Both the position numbers and the translations under genes were made by a program. The notes below the pieces were generated by a model. The model worked only from the letters and a program-made list of their open reading frames with translations. It searched no databases and was not told the origin of the DNA. A stretch of 64,000 nucleotides of DNA, taken from Chelydra serpentina (lineage: Eukaryota; Chordata; Testudines; Chelydridae). The DNA is taken from contig JBAIAC010000008.1 of assembly GCA_037349315.1 (NCBI GenBank), positions 125,672,001 through 125,736,000 on the forward strand, in the 5' to 3' direction. Positions 33,673-45,857 of the stretch are shown here, piece by piece; position 1 is the stretch's first letter; each line of letters begins with the position of its first letter.

Positions 33673-34918
33673 TACAGTATCACCAGATTTTCCCCAGCAC
33701 AGTTGTCCAGGTGGGGGGTTCTGGGGGATTTAGGTGATTCAGCAGTGAGTGACTACTGGCTCATTTCAATGGTGTGCAGACCAAATAGGAACAAGTGTTG
33801 TTGTGCGGTGTATGAGACACACCCTTGAACCTGCTATTCTGGATCTCAACAAGTGATTGTTCCTATCTTTAAAGTTTGGGTTTATTTTGAAAGACGTTTT
33901 CAAATTTGAAGTCCCAAAAGACAACAGCAACTTCAAGCTCTTGATGGTGCCTTTAAGGATACCGTGAGCTACTGCACTACGTTCAGTGGTTTGCTAGATT
34001 GGCCAAAGCACTGAGGGCAATGAAAAAAAAATATTAATTGACTCTCCCCCATTTGGAATGCACTGCAGAAACTGAGACAGACACTAACATAGCCTGAGGG
34101 TGGGGCATTCTTAAGCAGATCAAGACAGGCACATTTGTGGGCACTTTACACTGTAATTTCATAACAAACTTAAATCAATCAGCATTGTGACTGAACATTT
34201 ACAAGTGATGGCTTTCTGTTTGCAACTTTGCAAAAGATAGAAAGTGCTATGCTGGAAGTCATGGCAGTGAAAGACAATCCTGATCTTTATGATGTCCTAA
34301 ATCTTATTCTTATGGGTGGTTTTCAGGGCAAACATGTCTGGTCTTTAGAAGCAAAGCTGCATAAAAATAAAATGTAATGTATACACTCTAAGCTGTCAAT
34401 GAACATATGGATGCCAGATTCACTAGGCTACAGCTGCCACCATTCACATGGTGTTTCTAACATGGCTCTCTCATCAAAATGCAAACATTCCATTCTCTAT
34501 TAATTTGTTTAAACTGTCATTAAACAAATGCCAAAAAAAAGTTTGCTGTATGGGCAACTTTAAAAAAAACCAAAAAAACACACCAACATTTTTTGATCAA
34601 CTGGATGAATTTTTTTGGTTTTCAGTTGCTGAAAAAAAATCAAAATATTTTCAAATATTTTCAAAAGTAATTTCAAAATAATTGTAGAAGATTTTAGAAG
34701 AAAATGGAAAAAAAAAACCCTTAATTTTTGTCTAAATTATTCATGGAACAAGACGTTTTCCCAACCAGTTCTATTTGAGGTGTCAAACGGGCCCACATTG
34801 CAGAAAGTGCTACGCTGCTTACTTCTGAAAATCAGGCCTCTTTATAGACAAGCTTGATGCACCGGAAATCGCTAGTCACTTCTGAAAACTTTTCCTTGTA
34901 TTGTAAAGTGTCTATCAT
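33673..34918. other. Intronic stretch, no gene seen
   Basis: AT-rich. The 34448-34681 frame is lysine/phenylalanine-rich chance sequence in an A/T palindromic repeat at about 34540-34770. Confidence 0.55.
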
Positions 34919-35317
34919 CAGGGCCAATCAGAGGGGGCCAGGAGGGCCATTTGGCCTGGGCCTCAAGTTCAAAGGGGGCCTCAAATTTAGACACTTGTTA
35001 ATTTTTTGGCATTTGATAAGTTTTGCAACTTGTTTTTATGTGCATCCCTATGAGACCAAAATGTGACACTCTTTCTCAGCTTAGAGCTGCAAATTTAAGC
35101 AAATAAGAGATGTGATTTGGTAAAAGACAATTTTTTTGCTAACTGATATAGATCTTGTCATATTAAAGAGTTTAAAATATTCATAAATATTAATAAAAAC
35201 ATATTGGTTCTGACGGCACAAGATTAGAACATTTGTCGTCATTTTTATTTTTATTATGCCTAAGGGCCTCAAAAGCTGGAAGTGGCCCGGGCCTCTCTGG
35301 ACCACTGAGAGGGCCTG
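34919..35317. mobile_element. Non-autonomous hAT-like element
   Basis: Starts CAGGGCCAATCAGAGGGGGC and ends CACTGAGAGGGCCTG. Flanks TCTATCAT (34911-34918) and TCTATCAC (35318-35325) match at 7 of 8. The interior is AT-rich, with GGGCCTCAA near both ends. Confidence 0.75.
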
Positions 35318-35325
35318 TCTATCAC

Positions 35326-38030
35326 TAAGTGAACAATCAGAAATACCAGACATGATACTGTGTTCTGTCTGATGAAAGAATTGGAGAGTTTCAGTATATC
35401 TGCTCTGCTGTGAATAAACAAATTTTTATTTTAAAAAACCTTCAAGGACATTGAGAGATTTATTAAAAGCATAGCTGAACAGAAAACAGAACATGTTTTT
35501 CACAGGTTGTCCCTGCATTTCACTGAAATGTCAACATTTTCCTACCTACCAGCTCTTGTCAGGCTGTATCTCCAAGGCTGAAGTAAGTAAACTTTGGAAA
35601 GTGTCTCTCCTCCCCAATTGTCCTTGTATCTAAATCAGTCTTGTGCAGAGATTTCCACTCAGAGACAGAGCTTTTTACTATGATGCTTTTAGCAACAGTA
35701 TTTTTGGTGACAAGAGATCAAATGAAAGCGCGTTTACAAGACTCGATCCTGGCAGGGACTGAGAACTCAAGTCCCAAGACAGCAAAGAACTTAAGCATGG
35801 CCTTAACGTTAAGTATGTAAGCAGTCCTATCGTCGACCTTAATGGGGTGCTGCATAGATGGACGGGTCCACCGCCACAAAACCCCGCTGAAGTGAGCAGG
35901 ACTCCCCAGGCGCAAGGGGCCACTCACATGTATCTGATTACATCATCAAGCCCCTGATGGACTCTGTGACCAATGTGAAATGAATATCTGCCCACTTCTT
36001 CATAAAGCGGTGTTATAACTGGCACTCATGCTGGCTGGCAGTTTTAGCAGACAGACTGAAAGATGGAATCTGATTCTCAGCCAGAACGGAGGCTCCTCCA
36101 GGTTACTGTAAGGACCCGTTGTCCAAGCAAGGTAGGGAAGCTGCCCTGGATGTACACTGCAGTTAGGGTGACCAGACAGCAAATGTGAAAAATCGGGACA
36201 GAGGGTGGGGGATAATAGGAGTCTATATAAGAAAAAGACCCAAAAATCAGGACTGTCCCTATAAAAATCGGGATTCCGGTTACCCTACCTGCAGTTAAAG
36301 GAAAGAACAGTCTTGGCTTTCCAACTAATCACTTAAACATCTTGGGCTAAACCTCGTCCTGGGTGTAGCTGAAGTCAGTGGAGTTAGACCAGAAAAATGT
36401 GGCTCACCCTCAGGCACTATTTAAGGCAAGTGATTAAAACGTGGACTCTCACTGAACAAATAATACAGCTGTAAAAATATTTTGTTCTTCTCCCTTAAGG
36501 CTTTCCCCCACTGAAATGTCTTTTGTCAAGGCTGACTCCAAGGCTGCTTCAGGCCGCAGATTAAAAAGAGAAGAATTGTTTTCAGTGATGTTTATATTTA
36601 GTTTAAAAGCACTGTGGATTCTGTTTCCATGGCTAAAGTTGGGACGTGCTCTTCCCACCCACCCACTCCGCTGCATGGAAAGAAAGCATCTTATAAATTC
36701 TATTCTAGGTTCTCAGAAGACACTAGTCATGCTGAGACCCCATGGTATGAAATTCTAGTCATACTAAAGGGGAAAGTGAGTCAAACAAACATTTTTTAAC
36801 CTGCAGCAGCAAATGCATTTATATTTATTTTCAGTGCATTATGCATGAAACTAGAGTTTCTGTCCAGCAAAGAAAAAATGCTATTTTATATTCTGACATG
36901 CCAATAGGAAAAAATCTTTATGCATTTTAGTATTTGTGTACCTTTCCAAATTATAACTCCACAGTAATTTACAGTGATATAAGTATCAGTGATACTAAAT
37001 AAGCTAGCATAGAGACAGCTTACACTAACACTGACATCAATGGGACTATTCATGTCTTATGGTAGTACTCAATGAATATATGAGTGGCAGAATCTAATCT
37101 ACACTTAATCCTCGAAATCTAGATGCAGCTTCTGCGGGTATAGTTTATACCAGGTCAGCAAACAAAATAAACTATAGCAGCAAAAGCATCTTTATGCTAG
37201 TATAACTGCATCTACATTAGGGCTTTTCTCTAATCAACATCACTATACTCGCAAACACTCGGAAGAAATTCTCACTGACAAACTTTCAAAGCTGTATGTG
37301 TTGAGTGTTGCATGCACAATTATTTCCCTTATGCACTTAACTACATAACTTACATTCATAAAAACCAATATTTATCCATAATCTATTCACTACACTCCCA
37401 CAAAAAAAAAAAAAAGTCATGCCCTGATGCTGCAATCCAATTGGTGGGGCAGATTCCAGACCCAACATGGAACCTCAGTGGGGCTACACAAGGGTACAGG
37501 AATTAGGCTGCATGGAACAGAGTGCCTGATCAGGGCCTAATAAAACAGTTTGGTCCCTCAAAAAATGTGGGTTTCGGTATTTAAGTAACACATTCCAGTA
37601 AGGATATATTCTCTCTTAGCAAAATAGGCTTTTAATTAAAAAGTAAACTATGGAGCACTCTTAAGAACTGTTTAAAAAAAAAAAAGTTTGGTTTTCCTTA
37701 TTTCCTTGACATCGGGGTTCTTACAATATAACATGATGGAAAAATATTAATAAAAATATTTAACACTGAGTAGCAAGAGCTTTGTATTAATTATACACTG
37801 GCTTGTGTACCACTGGCATTTATCAGCTATGCCTCTATAGTACTATGCAATGCCATTCTAAAATGGAACAAAATGCTTTAATTGAGAACTATTCCAAATT
37901 GTATAGACATTACACTGCAAGTTATCTTTTGATCTCAACTCTTGGGCTTGCACTTCTCAAAGTCAAATGAACAAGTCTCTCTCAGAAAAGCCTGACTCCT
38001 CTATTGGGGTTGAGGGAGAGAGGGATAATA
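35326..38030. other. Intronic stretch with one short MITE
   Basis: Contains the MITE at 36166-36285 and a MITE fragment near 37140-37240. Short A-runs at about 37400 and 37672. No exon recognised. Confidence 0.5.
36166..36285. mobile_element. TA-flanked MITE (GGGTGACCAGA family), short form
   Basis: Begins GGGTGACCAGACAGCAAATG and ends GGATTCCGGTTACCC, with TA on both sides. The interior has AATCGGGACAG and ACTGTCCCTATAAAAATCGG, shared with the copies at 45752 and 54462. Confidence 0.8.
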
Positions 38031-38203
38031 TATGGAACTGGAAGGACCTTGAAAGATTATCGAGTCCAGTCCCCTACCAGGACCAAATACTGTCCCGACA
38101 GATTTTTTTTTTTCCCCCAGATTCCTAAATGGCCCCCTCAACGATTGAACTCACAACCCCGGGTTTAGCAGGCCAATGCTCAAACCACTGAGCTATCCCC
38201 CCC
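38031..38203 (-). mobile_element. tRNA-derived SINE (turtle-type, CR1-like tail)
   Basis: On the minus strand it begins GGGGGGGATAGCTCAGTGG, an A-box-like promoter. GGGTTGTGAGTTCAATCG is the B box, followed by TTGAGGGGGCCATTTAGG. It ends with the CR1-like tail GACTGGACTCGATAATCTTT, then CAAGGTCCTTCCAG. The arrangement matches the tRNA-type SINEs of hidden-necked turtles, which borrow CR1 LINE machinery. Confidence 0.85.
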
Positions 38204-39306
38204 TGCAAGGGAGCCCAACTCAGTTAAAAAATGTAGCAGATGTTATGTACCATTCACCGTCCACACTGCAGTTAACTGAGGAAGCTGCAGAGAAAACAGT
38301 TTCCCAGCCTTGCACATTTTTGTAGTGTACTTGGAAATAAATCTAAATTGTGGTAATTGCTATTGCAGATTTTCTAAACATAAATTCAAACTCTAAAGTT
38401 CATCTTCTTCGTACCTAGGTCTGGCAATAGATACCCTTTACAAAATGCCATCACTTTGCCCAGAAGAAAAGACAATGAAAGGGAGCACATCCCATAATAG
38501 TAAGTGCCAGGGTATTGAACTTTCTATTTCTGAACCAGAGTTTTTTGTGGGTTGTTTTTTTTTAAATCCTTCTTAAGAGTTCCAATTAACAAATTTCTGT
38601 TTCTTGCAGAAGTTTCATAAATCAAAAGTGCATTCAGTCTTCATACAGTATTTTATTGAAATGTCATCTCTGTTACATTACTTGACTTGCAGACAAAATT
38701 TGCCTTTTTTATATGAGATAATCTTAAATAGCTTTCAGAGAAAGTACGAGTTAGCATTCTTGCCTTTCGTCTTTGTGCATCTAGTTGGTGGGGTTTAAAA
38801 ATAATTCTCTACATTTGCTTTATAAAGAAAAAGTATGGTGCTGTAAGAAACAAGCAGCGTATTATGTGCAGAGTATTTTGCAGAGATTACAAAATCTGAA
38901 TCAGCATTATCCACTAATTAAAAACTTCGGAGGAAAGCAGCAGGATTTAACATCTTTTGCTTGCATTAAATTATTGCAATTTAAAGAGGAAAAACTAGAA
39001 AAATAAATTGGCAAGACTGAACTACTTAAATATCCAACATATTTTCTAAATGTAGATCAGTTATCACTGAAACACGGTGAGAGATTCTGCAGCATTTCTG
39101 TTGATTTTTAGGCTTGTGCAAAACCTGCTTTAAGCTGATTCAGATAAAATTATGATGATTTAAGGAAACGTGCTTGTTGAACTGTGAATTTTAAATGTTT
39201 ACTACACTGCAATAATGACTCTTCCCACGCAAGCACCAGTGTTGCAGCACTTGAGAGAACCTGCCCTTTTGAAGTCACAAAAGATAATAATACCTACCTC
39301 TTAGAG
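38204..39306. other. Intronic stretch, no gene seen
   Basis: The two adjacent plus frames at 38604-39006 have no recognisable domain and AT-driven composition. Nothing else seen. Confidence 0.5.
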
Positions 39307-39807
39307 CAGGCCTGCCCAACATGCGGCCCGCATGGGCTCACTGTGCGGGCCGCGGGGGGATGAGTAGGTGGGCTCACTGTGCGACCCGTGGGGGGTGAGT
39401 ACGCTAAGCGGCGGGGTGGGGCAAGCCAAAGGCTGGCTGGTGGGTGGGCGGGCTGGTGAAGAGGCCAGTGGCAGGCTGGGGAGTGAGGGTGAGCCAGAGG
39501 CAGGGGGCGGGGGCAGCGGCAGAAGGTAAGAGGCCAGCAGCGGGCAGGCAGGTGAGCTAGTGGCGGGGGGAGCCAGCGAGCTGGCGGCGGTGGCACTGAG
39601 GCGGCAAGCGGGTGGCAGGGGCTGAGTAGGTGAGCCGGGCAGGGTGGGTGATGACGCTGGGGAAGGAGGGGTTGTTTCTACGAGGCAGGCGGCGCTGGGG
39701 GCGGGGGGTGGAGAGGGTGTGTTTCCGCGGGGCCGGAGGGTTTCGGCCCTCAGCTGTTTTCTTTGGAGTAATATGGCCCTTGCCGCTTTACGAGTTGTGC
39801 AGGCCTG
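39307..39807. mobile_element. Non-autonomous hAT element, GC-rich
   Basis: Starts CAGGCCTGCCCAACATGCGG and ends GAGTTGTGCAGGCCTG. Flanks TCTTAGAG (39299-39306) and TGCTAGAG (39808-39815) match at 6 of 8. The long minus-strand Pro-rich frames over it are artefacts of GGGGC/GGCGG repeats. Confidence 0.82.
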
Positions 39808-40161
39808 TGCTAGAGGCTGTGTGAGTGCAGACCAGGAATGGTTGCTCTCATAACGAAGTAGTGTAAACGGCACCCCAGGTTGGAGTACTGAGGGGACACA
39901 GCTATTCAACAGTCCAGAATGTACTCTGGGGAATGTCACAGTTCTCCAGTATACTGGGAGGAAAGCTGCAGTTAAAGACAAAACTCCAGCACTAAAATGG
40001 TTGGCTTGAGCACTTGAAAGAGAGGCCAGATAAAATTTTCTTCCTAGAACAGAAGACTTTTTCAGGCCTATAACCAACACTGAGATAATGTAGCCACATG
40101 GCTCCAGCTGGAGGAAAACCAACACACAACAATTATTCCCTTTTCCATAGCATGAAGGCAC

Positions 40162-40419
40162 TTGGGGTGTGTCTATACTGCAATAAAAGACCACTGCACC
40201 GAGTCTCAGAGCCCAAGTCAGTTGACTCAGGCTCACAGGGCTCAGGTTTGCGGGGCTATAAAATTGCAGTGCAGACATTTGGGCTAGGGCTGGAGTCCCG
40301 GCTCTGAGACACTGCAATTTTATAGCCCTGCAGCCAGAGACCCATGAGTCCAAGCCAGCTGACCCCTGCCAGCCACGACTGTGCTGCAGGTTTTTTTTAT
40401 TGCAATGTAACATACCCAT
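40162..40419. mobile_element. MITE with GGTGTGTCTATACTGCAATAAAA-type ends
   Basis: Left GGGTGTGTCTATACTGCAAT then AAAA; right TTTTATTGCAATGTAACATACCC; these are inverted repeats. The interior has GGGCTATAAAATTGCAGTG and CACTGCAATTTTATAGCCC as a second, perfect inverted pair. The TSD is unclear. Confidence 0.75.
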
Positions 40420-40484
40420 AGAGACAAATTCACTGTTAATGAATAATCCAGATTTTAGTAAATTCAGTTAATATCTGTTCAATA

Positions 40485-40612
40485 CGGGAAACTGAGGCAC
40501 AGCAGTTAAATTAATTGTCCAAGGTCATATAGCGAATCAATGCCAGATTTGGAAAGAGAACGCAGGTCTCCTGAGCCAAGTTCAGTGCCCTATCCAATGC
40601 ATCACATCTCCT
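40485..40612 (-). repeat. MIR-like SINE fragment
   Basis: GGGAAACTGAGGCACAGCAG, TTGTCCAAGGTCATATAGCG and CGCAGGTCTCCTGAGCC in reverse-complement MIR order. Confidence 0.65.
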
Positions 40613-41849
40613 CCAAGACTGAAATTAGTTTCTAGAGTTCATCCCTCATTGTTCAGTATAGCTCTATACTGAATTGCTGGCTGACATATTGGACTTGCAT
40701 TGTGGGAAAATTTTAAAATTTTATTGCCAAGGCCATTTTCATCAATGGTTTCTATTTGTACTTTGTGTGGATAGGACACTCCACCCCTGCCTAGATATTA
40801 TGTTGATTGGCACCTTATAAACTGTGGGGAAGGGGACTGCACACTGTAGCTTGCATAAGCTGACCTAAATAGCTAGCAGAGGCTACATGCGTCTCCCTCC
40901 TTTTGGCTTTCCAGTTTTCCCCAAAATCAATAGATGTTTGGCTATTGATGCCTAGAACACTCCCAGAAAGTTTGGAAACTGATTGGTTACAGGGTTCAAA
41001 AGTTGTCAGCTCAGGCAATAATACAGATACTACAGTATCACTCTCTCAAGTGTAACGATGACTTCAATTTAAGAATAGGTACAGTAAGTAGGTATGTACT
41101 ACTGTTTTGTGGGGGCATTCTGTGCAAAAGTATAAAAGGTACCAAACAGGACAGTGACACAGATGCAGAGACATACTGGGCAGTGCAAAGGTGTATCCTG
41201 TGTCTCTGCAGCAGAAAAGTAGCTTGCAGGTCTCTCATTCAAGTATTGACCCAGCCTAATGCTATTGAGTTTGCGGGATCTGACAGGGTCACAACAAGGT
41301 AGCAGGGCTGCAGGCCAGCAAGCTTGTATTGTGCAGAGTTTGTGTGACCTTTTACATCACTTTGGTTTTACCGATTCCAAAATACCATCCACAAATGCAC
41401 AGTGACAGTCACATTACTCCACATGCTTCTATTGTATGCGAGCAAAGCAGCAGGAGCACCAGCAAAGCTGCAGTATATTTATGGATAAAAAATATTTTCT
41501 CATTTTCTCATATAGGTTCACCATAGCTTGGATTAGGGAGTACACTATGGCTGTTGTACCATATTGTAAATTATGTACATTTTTTTAAATAATGCAAGCC
41601 TCTAAACTTAACTACTTCTTGGTGGTAGAAATGAATAGACATTGACAAGTAATCAAGTAAGCTTAAATGCCTGAAAGGAACAGCTCTCAGTCTAACACAC
41701 CATGTATATTAATATTTGTTGTTTACACCCACGGTGCTTTACAGTGCAGGTAAAAGATGGGTTCCCCACCTTGTCTATCCATCTTAGGTACTTATCTTGC
41801 TCCCATTACCATTGCATCTGAATTCCATACAATACTTAATCTATATATC

Positions 41850-42020
41850 CTCACAAAACCCCTGTGAGACAGAGAAGTGTTATTATCTCTATTTTACAGA
41901 TAGAAAACGAAGAACAGAGAGACTAAGTGACTTGACCAAGATCACACAGGAAATCTGAGGCAAAGTAGGGAACTGAATCTGGATCTCCCAAGTCCCAGCT
42001 TACCACTCTAGCCACTGGAT
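41850..42020 (-). repeat. MIR-like SINE fragment
   Basis: CCTGTGAGACAGAGAAGTG, ATTTTACAGATAGAAAACG, AAGTGACTTGACCAAGATCA and GGATCTCCCAAGTCCCAG, in reverse-complement MIR order, with the less conserved SINE flank on the right. Confidence 0.7.
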
Positions 42021-42659
42021 CATGTCTTCCACTCATAACAACTTATTCTACTTTATTGGTATATTACACGCACTCCAATATAAATTCCTGAAAAGCCTTC
42101 CTTCAGTTCTGTGCTACTGTGGGGGCGGGAATCCTATAAAGCATACTCCTGTTTATCCAAAACTTTGTTATCCAAATCCCTTCCCTTGTCCACCAGCAGG
42201 AGATACCGGCCCTCTGCAACATGTATCTCCTACTGGGGGACAAGGAAGGAATGCAGATAATGCACAGGTTCCGATAAGAGCAGAGACACCTCCCCCGGCA
42301 CTGCCCAGGAGGAGGAGAACAACAAGCAGCCCTGGGCCATGTGGAAGGGCCACCCTGCTGCTGAATGGCTCTGGCGGCAGTGCAGGGTGCCCTCCACAGC
42401 CCTGCAGAGGTGAGCGAGCGGGACCAGGACAACAGAACTACAGAGGACTTCTGTGCTGCCACAGGGGCAGTAACACCTGAGCCCTGCAGACGCAAGGGTG
42501 GGAGGGGAGGCTGCGGTCCTGGCAGAGCATAACAGAGACCCCCGGCCAGGAGGTGGTCAACAAGCCGGCTGTGGGGGTGACCACTCTGCTGCTGAATGTC
42601 TCCTGCCCTCTGAATGATCTGAACTGCCGATTACCCAAAGAAAATCCGTGTCCCCCATG

Positions 42660-42765
42660 CTATTGGGATAAATCAAGAGTATACTCGACATGGGTTTGAG
42701 CCCACGAAAGCTTATGCCCAAATAAATGTGTTAGTCTCTAAAGTGCCACAAGGACTCCTCGATGT
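42660..42765 (+). repeat. Common reptile retroelement 3' fragment
   Basis: GGGTTTGAGCCCACGAAAGC, TTATGCCCAAATAAATGTGT, then TAGTCTCTAAAGTGCCACAA and GGACTCCTCG. I know this word order as an abundant reptile interspersed repeat; I am not sure of its class. Confidence 0.55.
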
Positions 42766-43558
42766 TTCTACATACAGTTATCCTTCTATGACCCAAAATG
42801 ACTGGATGGGGAAAGACCCCCTGCACCTCACGTTTGGTCTGTTTGTGTTCAGTTACATACCACGGTGCAACCTAAAACCAATGTGGACTGACAGGTTGAC
42901 ATTCAGATCATTTACATAGAGATGCCAACAGAACTGGCTTTATCAGAGAGCCAAAGGCAGCCTCCCTCTGGTGGAGTCAGTAATCCCCTGTTCGTTGTCT
43001 AAGCTTGTAGTTAACTGTATGCAACTCTCACAGCAGGCAACAATAGTAAGCTGAACACTCCATTGCATAATATTTTAAAATAACCTTTCCCTTACCCTTC
43101 TTTTACCCCCTACCGTCTATCTCATTTCCCTTAGGAAATGAAACGTTTTTGCATGTGGATGGGACTCAAGTCGGGGGCAACACTCCACTTATAGTTCGAG
43201 TTAATTCTGCAGTGAAGACAAGCCCTATGTTTAGCCAGGTGTTGCCCCAAACCACTATAGGCAAATTTAACACACTCATCTGTGATGCAGATCACTATAC
43301 AGAAATAACCGGGGGCAAGGGAGAAGAGGGGGGTTTAGCCTTTGGTTAAAAACGCTCAAACTCTCTGGTGTAAGATATTTCTAAGGAAATTCATCATTTA
43401 TAGATTCTGAAGCCAGAGGGAACCATTATTATTTCCTGCATAGCACAGGCCATAGGAACTCACCCTCCATCAAATCCAGTAACTTGTGTTTCAGCTAGAG
43501 CATATCTTGTAGAAAGACATTTTGCCTGCTGCCTTACTGCCTCATGATCCAGAATCTC

Positions 43559-44012
43559 CAGGGCCGGTGCAAGGAAGTTTCGCGCCCTAGGCGAAACTTC
43601 CCTGTGCCCTCCTCCCCCCCCCCGGCTAACACCCCCCCCCCCTGCGCCCTCCCCCCCCACCCCGGCTAACACTGCCTCCTCACCGCGGCAACCAGCCTCC
43701 CCACCCCCTGCGGGCCGCAGCTCAGCCCCCTGCCCACAGCCAGCCACCCTCCCCCCGGCTCAGCCACGGAGCCTGGAGGACGGGAGGCAGCCGTGGCCAG
43801 CCGCCCGCCCGCCCTCCCGGCTGAGCTGCAGAGCCAGGAGGTGGGCGGCAGCCGCCCCCCCGCTCCCAGCTGAGCTGCAGAGGCGGGCAGCAGCCGCAGC
43901 CAGCCACCCCCCCGCTCCCGGCTGAGCCAGGAGGGTGGGAGGCAGCTGCGGCCAGCCGCCCCCCGGCTCCCTAGGCGACCGCCTAGGGTCGCCTAGTGGC
44001 GCGCCGGCCCTG
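43559..44012. mobile_element. Non-autonomous hAT element with perfect 8-bp TSD
   Basis: Begins CAGGGCCGGTGC and ends GCGCGCCGGCCCTG. AGAATCTC is repeated exactly at 43551-43558 and 44013-44020. Each end carries a CCTAGGCG motif (GCGCCCTAGGCGAAACTT near the left, CCTAGGCGACCGCCTAGG near the right). The C/G-rich interior gives spurious frames. Confidence 0.93.
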
Positions 44013-44020
44013 AGAATCTC

Positions 44021-45751
44021 AACTTGAGCTGGGTTGTCCTAGGTCAGTATGTAGCTAAGAGACTTCCCTGCCCTGCCCCAGGACCTGGTGGTGGTGGTGG
44101 TGATCTGGCAGGTGGCACTCTCACCTCTGAATGAGTACAGAACCAATTCACCAGCATGGAGCTAAAGGACTAGTTAGTTCCAGGAAATCATTAATTGCCC
44201 ATGGCAAAACTGGCCAACCAGCCATGAATCCTCACGAAGTACCCTGTGTTATGACCAATATTGCTTAAATGATCAGCAGTTAAGGATGTGGGAGAGGCAA
44301 ATGTTCACGGCATCATTGCTAGATGGAAATTCCAGGCGCTTGGTCACCCCTATAGGCTGGATTTCTCTTGTCTTGATTTTTCTGTGAGGAAGGTATTTTC
44401 AAAACTTAACCTATAAACTATACACTAGCTCTTGGGGTTTGTAGAATCTGCAGCTTCCTTCCTCTTATTTTTGCCTTCCACAGTGAAAAATGCTTCTCCC
44501 CAAAAATTCGGCATCTTGTCTTAATGTGCAACTCACTGTGATCCTGCAGAAACAAGACTATTTAAAGACAGCAGATTACCGCTACTTTAACATCCTATTT
44601 AAATAATGCAGACATCTAGCAAGGCAATTTCCCAGAAACAGTAGTTCAGTAACTCAAAAGTGGAAACATACATCACTACCCTTTAAACAGAATAAAATCC
44701 AAATGTATATTAGAATCTCATTTATCTGAACCCACTTATTCTAAAATCCCTATTATCTAATACTGGGTTGAACAGCCTGAGAAGACATGCATATAATTTG
44801 CAATAAGAAGTTCCACATTTAACAGAATAAACTCCCTGTCCCTGAGTCTATTCAGATAAGTGGAGCTCTAGTTTACATGGGCCTGACTTTTCATCACCTT
44901 GTACCTTTGGATAGCTGTGCAAAATGAATGTGATGCATTTTACACACACTTTGCACAGGTATAAATGGTGGGGGCACAAGGTACAAAGCAGTGGAGAATC
45001 AGGCCCTGTATTCCAACCCCTCCCCTTTAAAACAAAAAGGGAGGGGAGGGAGAATGGCAGTTTTTACACTGTTCCAGTGAGGTAGGTTTAATTCAAAAAG
45101 TATGGTCTTAAGGTAAAAGATTTATCAATCACCAGTAGACTCAGTAGAATTTTATTTCATTTATAGGACAATAAAATGGAACTATTTCACCTTGCTACTT
45201 TCATGTGTTAAGAACGTTTTTTGTGCGCGCTATTCTTGGTGTCTAAATGAAAAATGGTGCTGATAACTATATATGGCATTTATTCTGTTGGAGAGAAAAT
45301 GTACTGGTACTGTTAAAAATTCGATACAAGAGCCTGTTGATGTAAACCATGACATTTATATATTGGATGAAAAAAGTGCTAGAGGTATTTCTTATGGATA
45401 GCACATAGCCAATTAATGTTCCCCTCCATTTGGCTCAAAGCCAATTATCTGAATACCACGATTTTGAAATGTGCTATGTTCCTGAAAATGTTTGGACACA
45501 GTTTGCACCATACTGGCTAACCTCCAAACGCTGAATGAATGACTTCAGGAGGTTCTTAAACTTTGAGAGATGAACTTTTGAAATCTATTCCTATTTTTAA
45601 ACATCCCATAAGTGAGTACATATAGTTTTTAAAAGTTGAGATAAGCCTGAGCCACAAAGTTTGATTTTAGATAGGACCCAGATCTGAATTCCCCCACCAC
45701 ACCCTCAAGGAAGTTGGGAAATTTAAGAGGTTTAAACCCAGGGTTCCCCTA
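44021..45751. other. Intronic stretch with a palindromic repeat
   Basis: A (GGT)n run near 44088-44102 and the GGGCCTGA palindrome at 44879-45004. Otherwise nothing recognised. Confidence 0.5.
44879..45004. repeat. 126-bp palindromic interspersed repeat (GGGCCTGA ends)
   Basis: GGGCCTGACTTTTCATCACC then TTGTACCTTTGG on the left pairs with GGTACAAAGCAGTGGAGAAT then CAGGCCC on the right, with TTTGCACAGGTATAAATGG inside. Confidence 0.6.
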
Positions 45752-45857
45752 GGGTGACCAGATGTCCCGATTTTATAGGGACAGTCCCAATTTTGGGGTC
45801 TTTCTTATATAGGCTCCTATTACCCCCCGATTTTTCACACTTCCTGTCTGGTCACCC
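45752..45857. mobile_element. TA-flanked MITE (GGGTGACCAGATG family), short form
   Basis: Begins GGGTGACCAGATGTCCCGAT and ends CTGTCTGGTCACCC, TA on both sides. Interior ATAGGGACAGTCCCAATTTT, then CTTATATAGGCTCCTATTAC, shared with 54462-54583. Confidence 0.88.

Larger units (their letters stand above)
40613..43558. other. Intronic stretch with SINE and other repeat fragments
   Basis: MIR-like copy at 41850-42020 and a repeat fragment at 42660-42765. The GC-rich piece at about 42160-42660 (CCACCAGCAGGAGATAC ... GATCTGAACTGCCGATTACC) looks like an unassigned transposon. No exon. Confidence 0.5.

Noticed and set aside
38604..39006. Two adjacent plus frames that could be host exons
   Set aside because: No recognisable protein, no paired splice sites, wrong strand for PPFIBP1.
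39301..40419. 372-codon minus-strand frame
   Set aside because: Its Pro/Ala/Ser-rich part is the GC-rich interior of a hAT MITE (39307-39807), and the rest crosses unique intron and another MITE. No domain.
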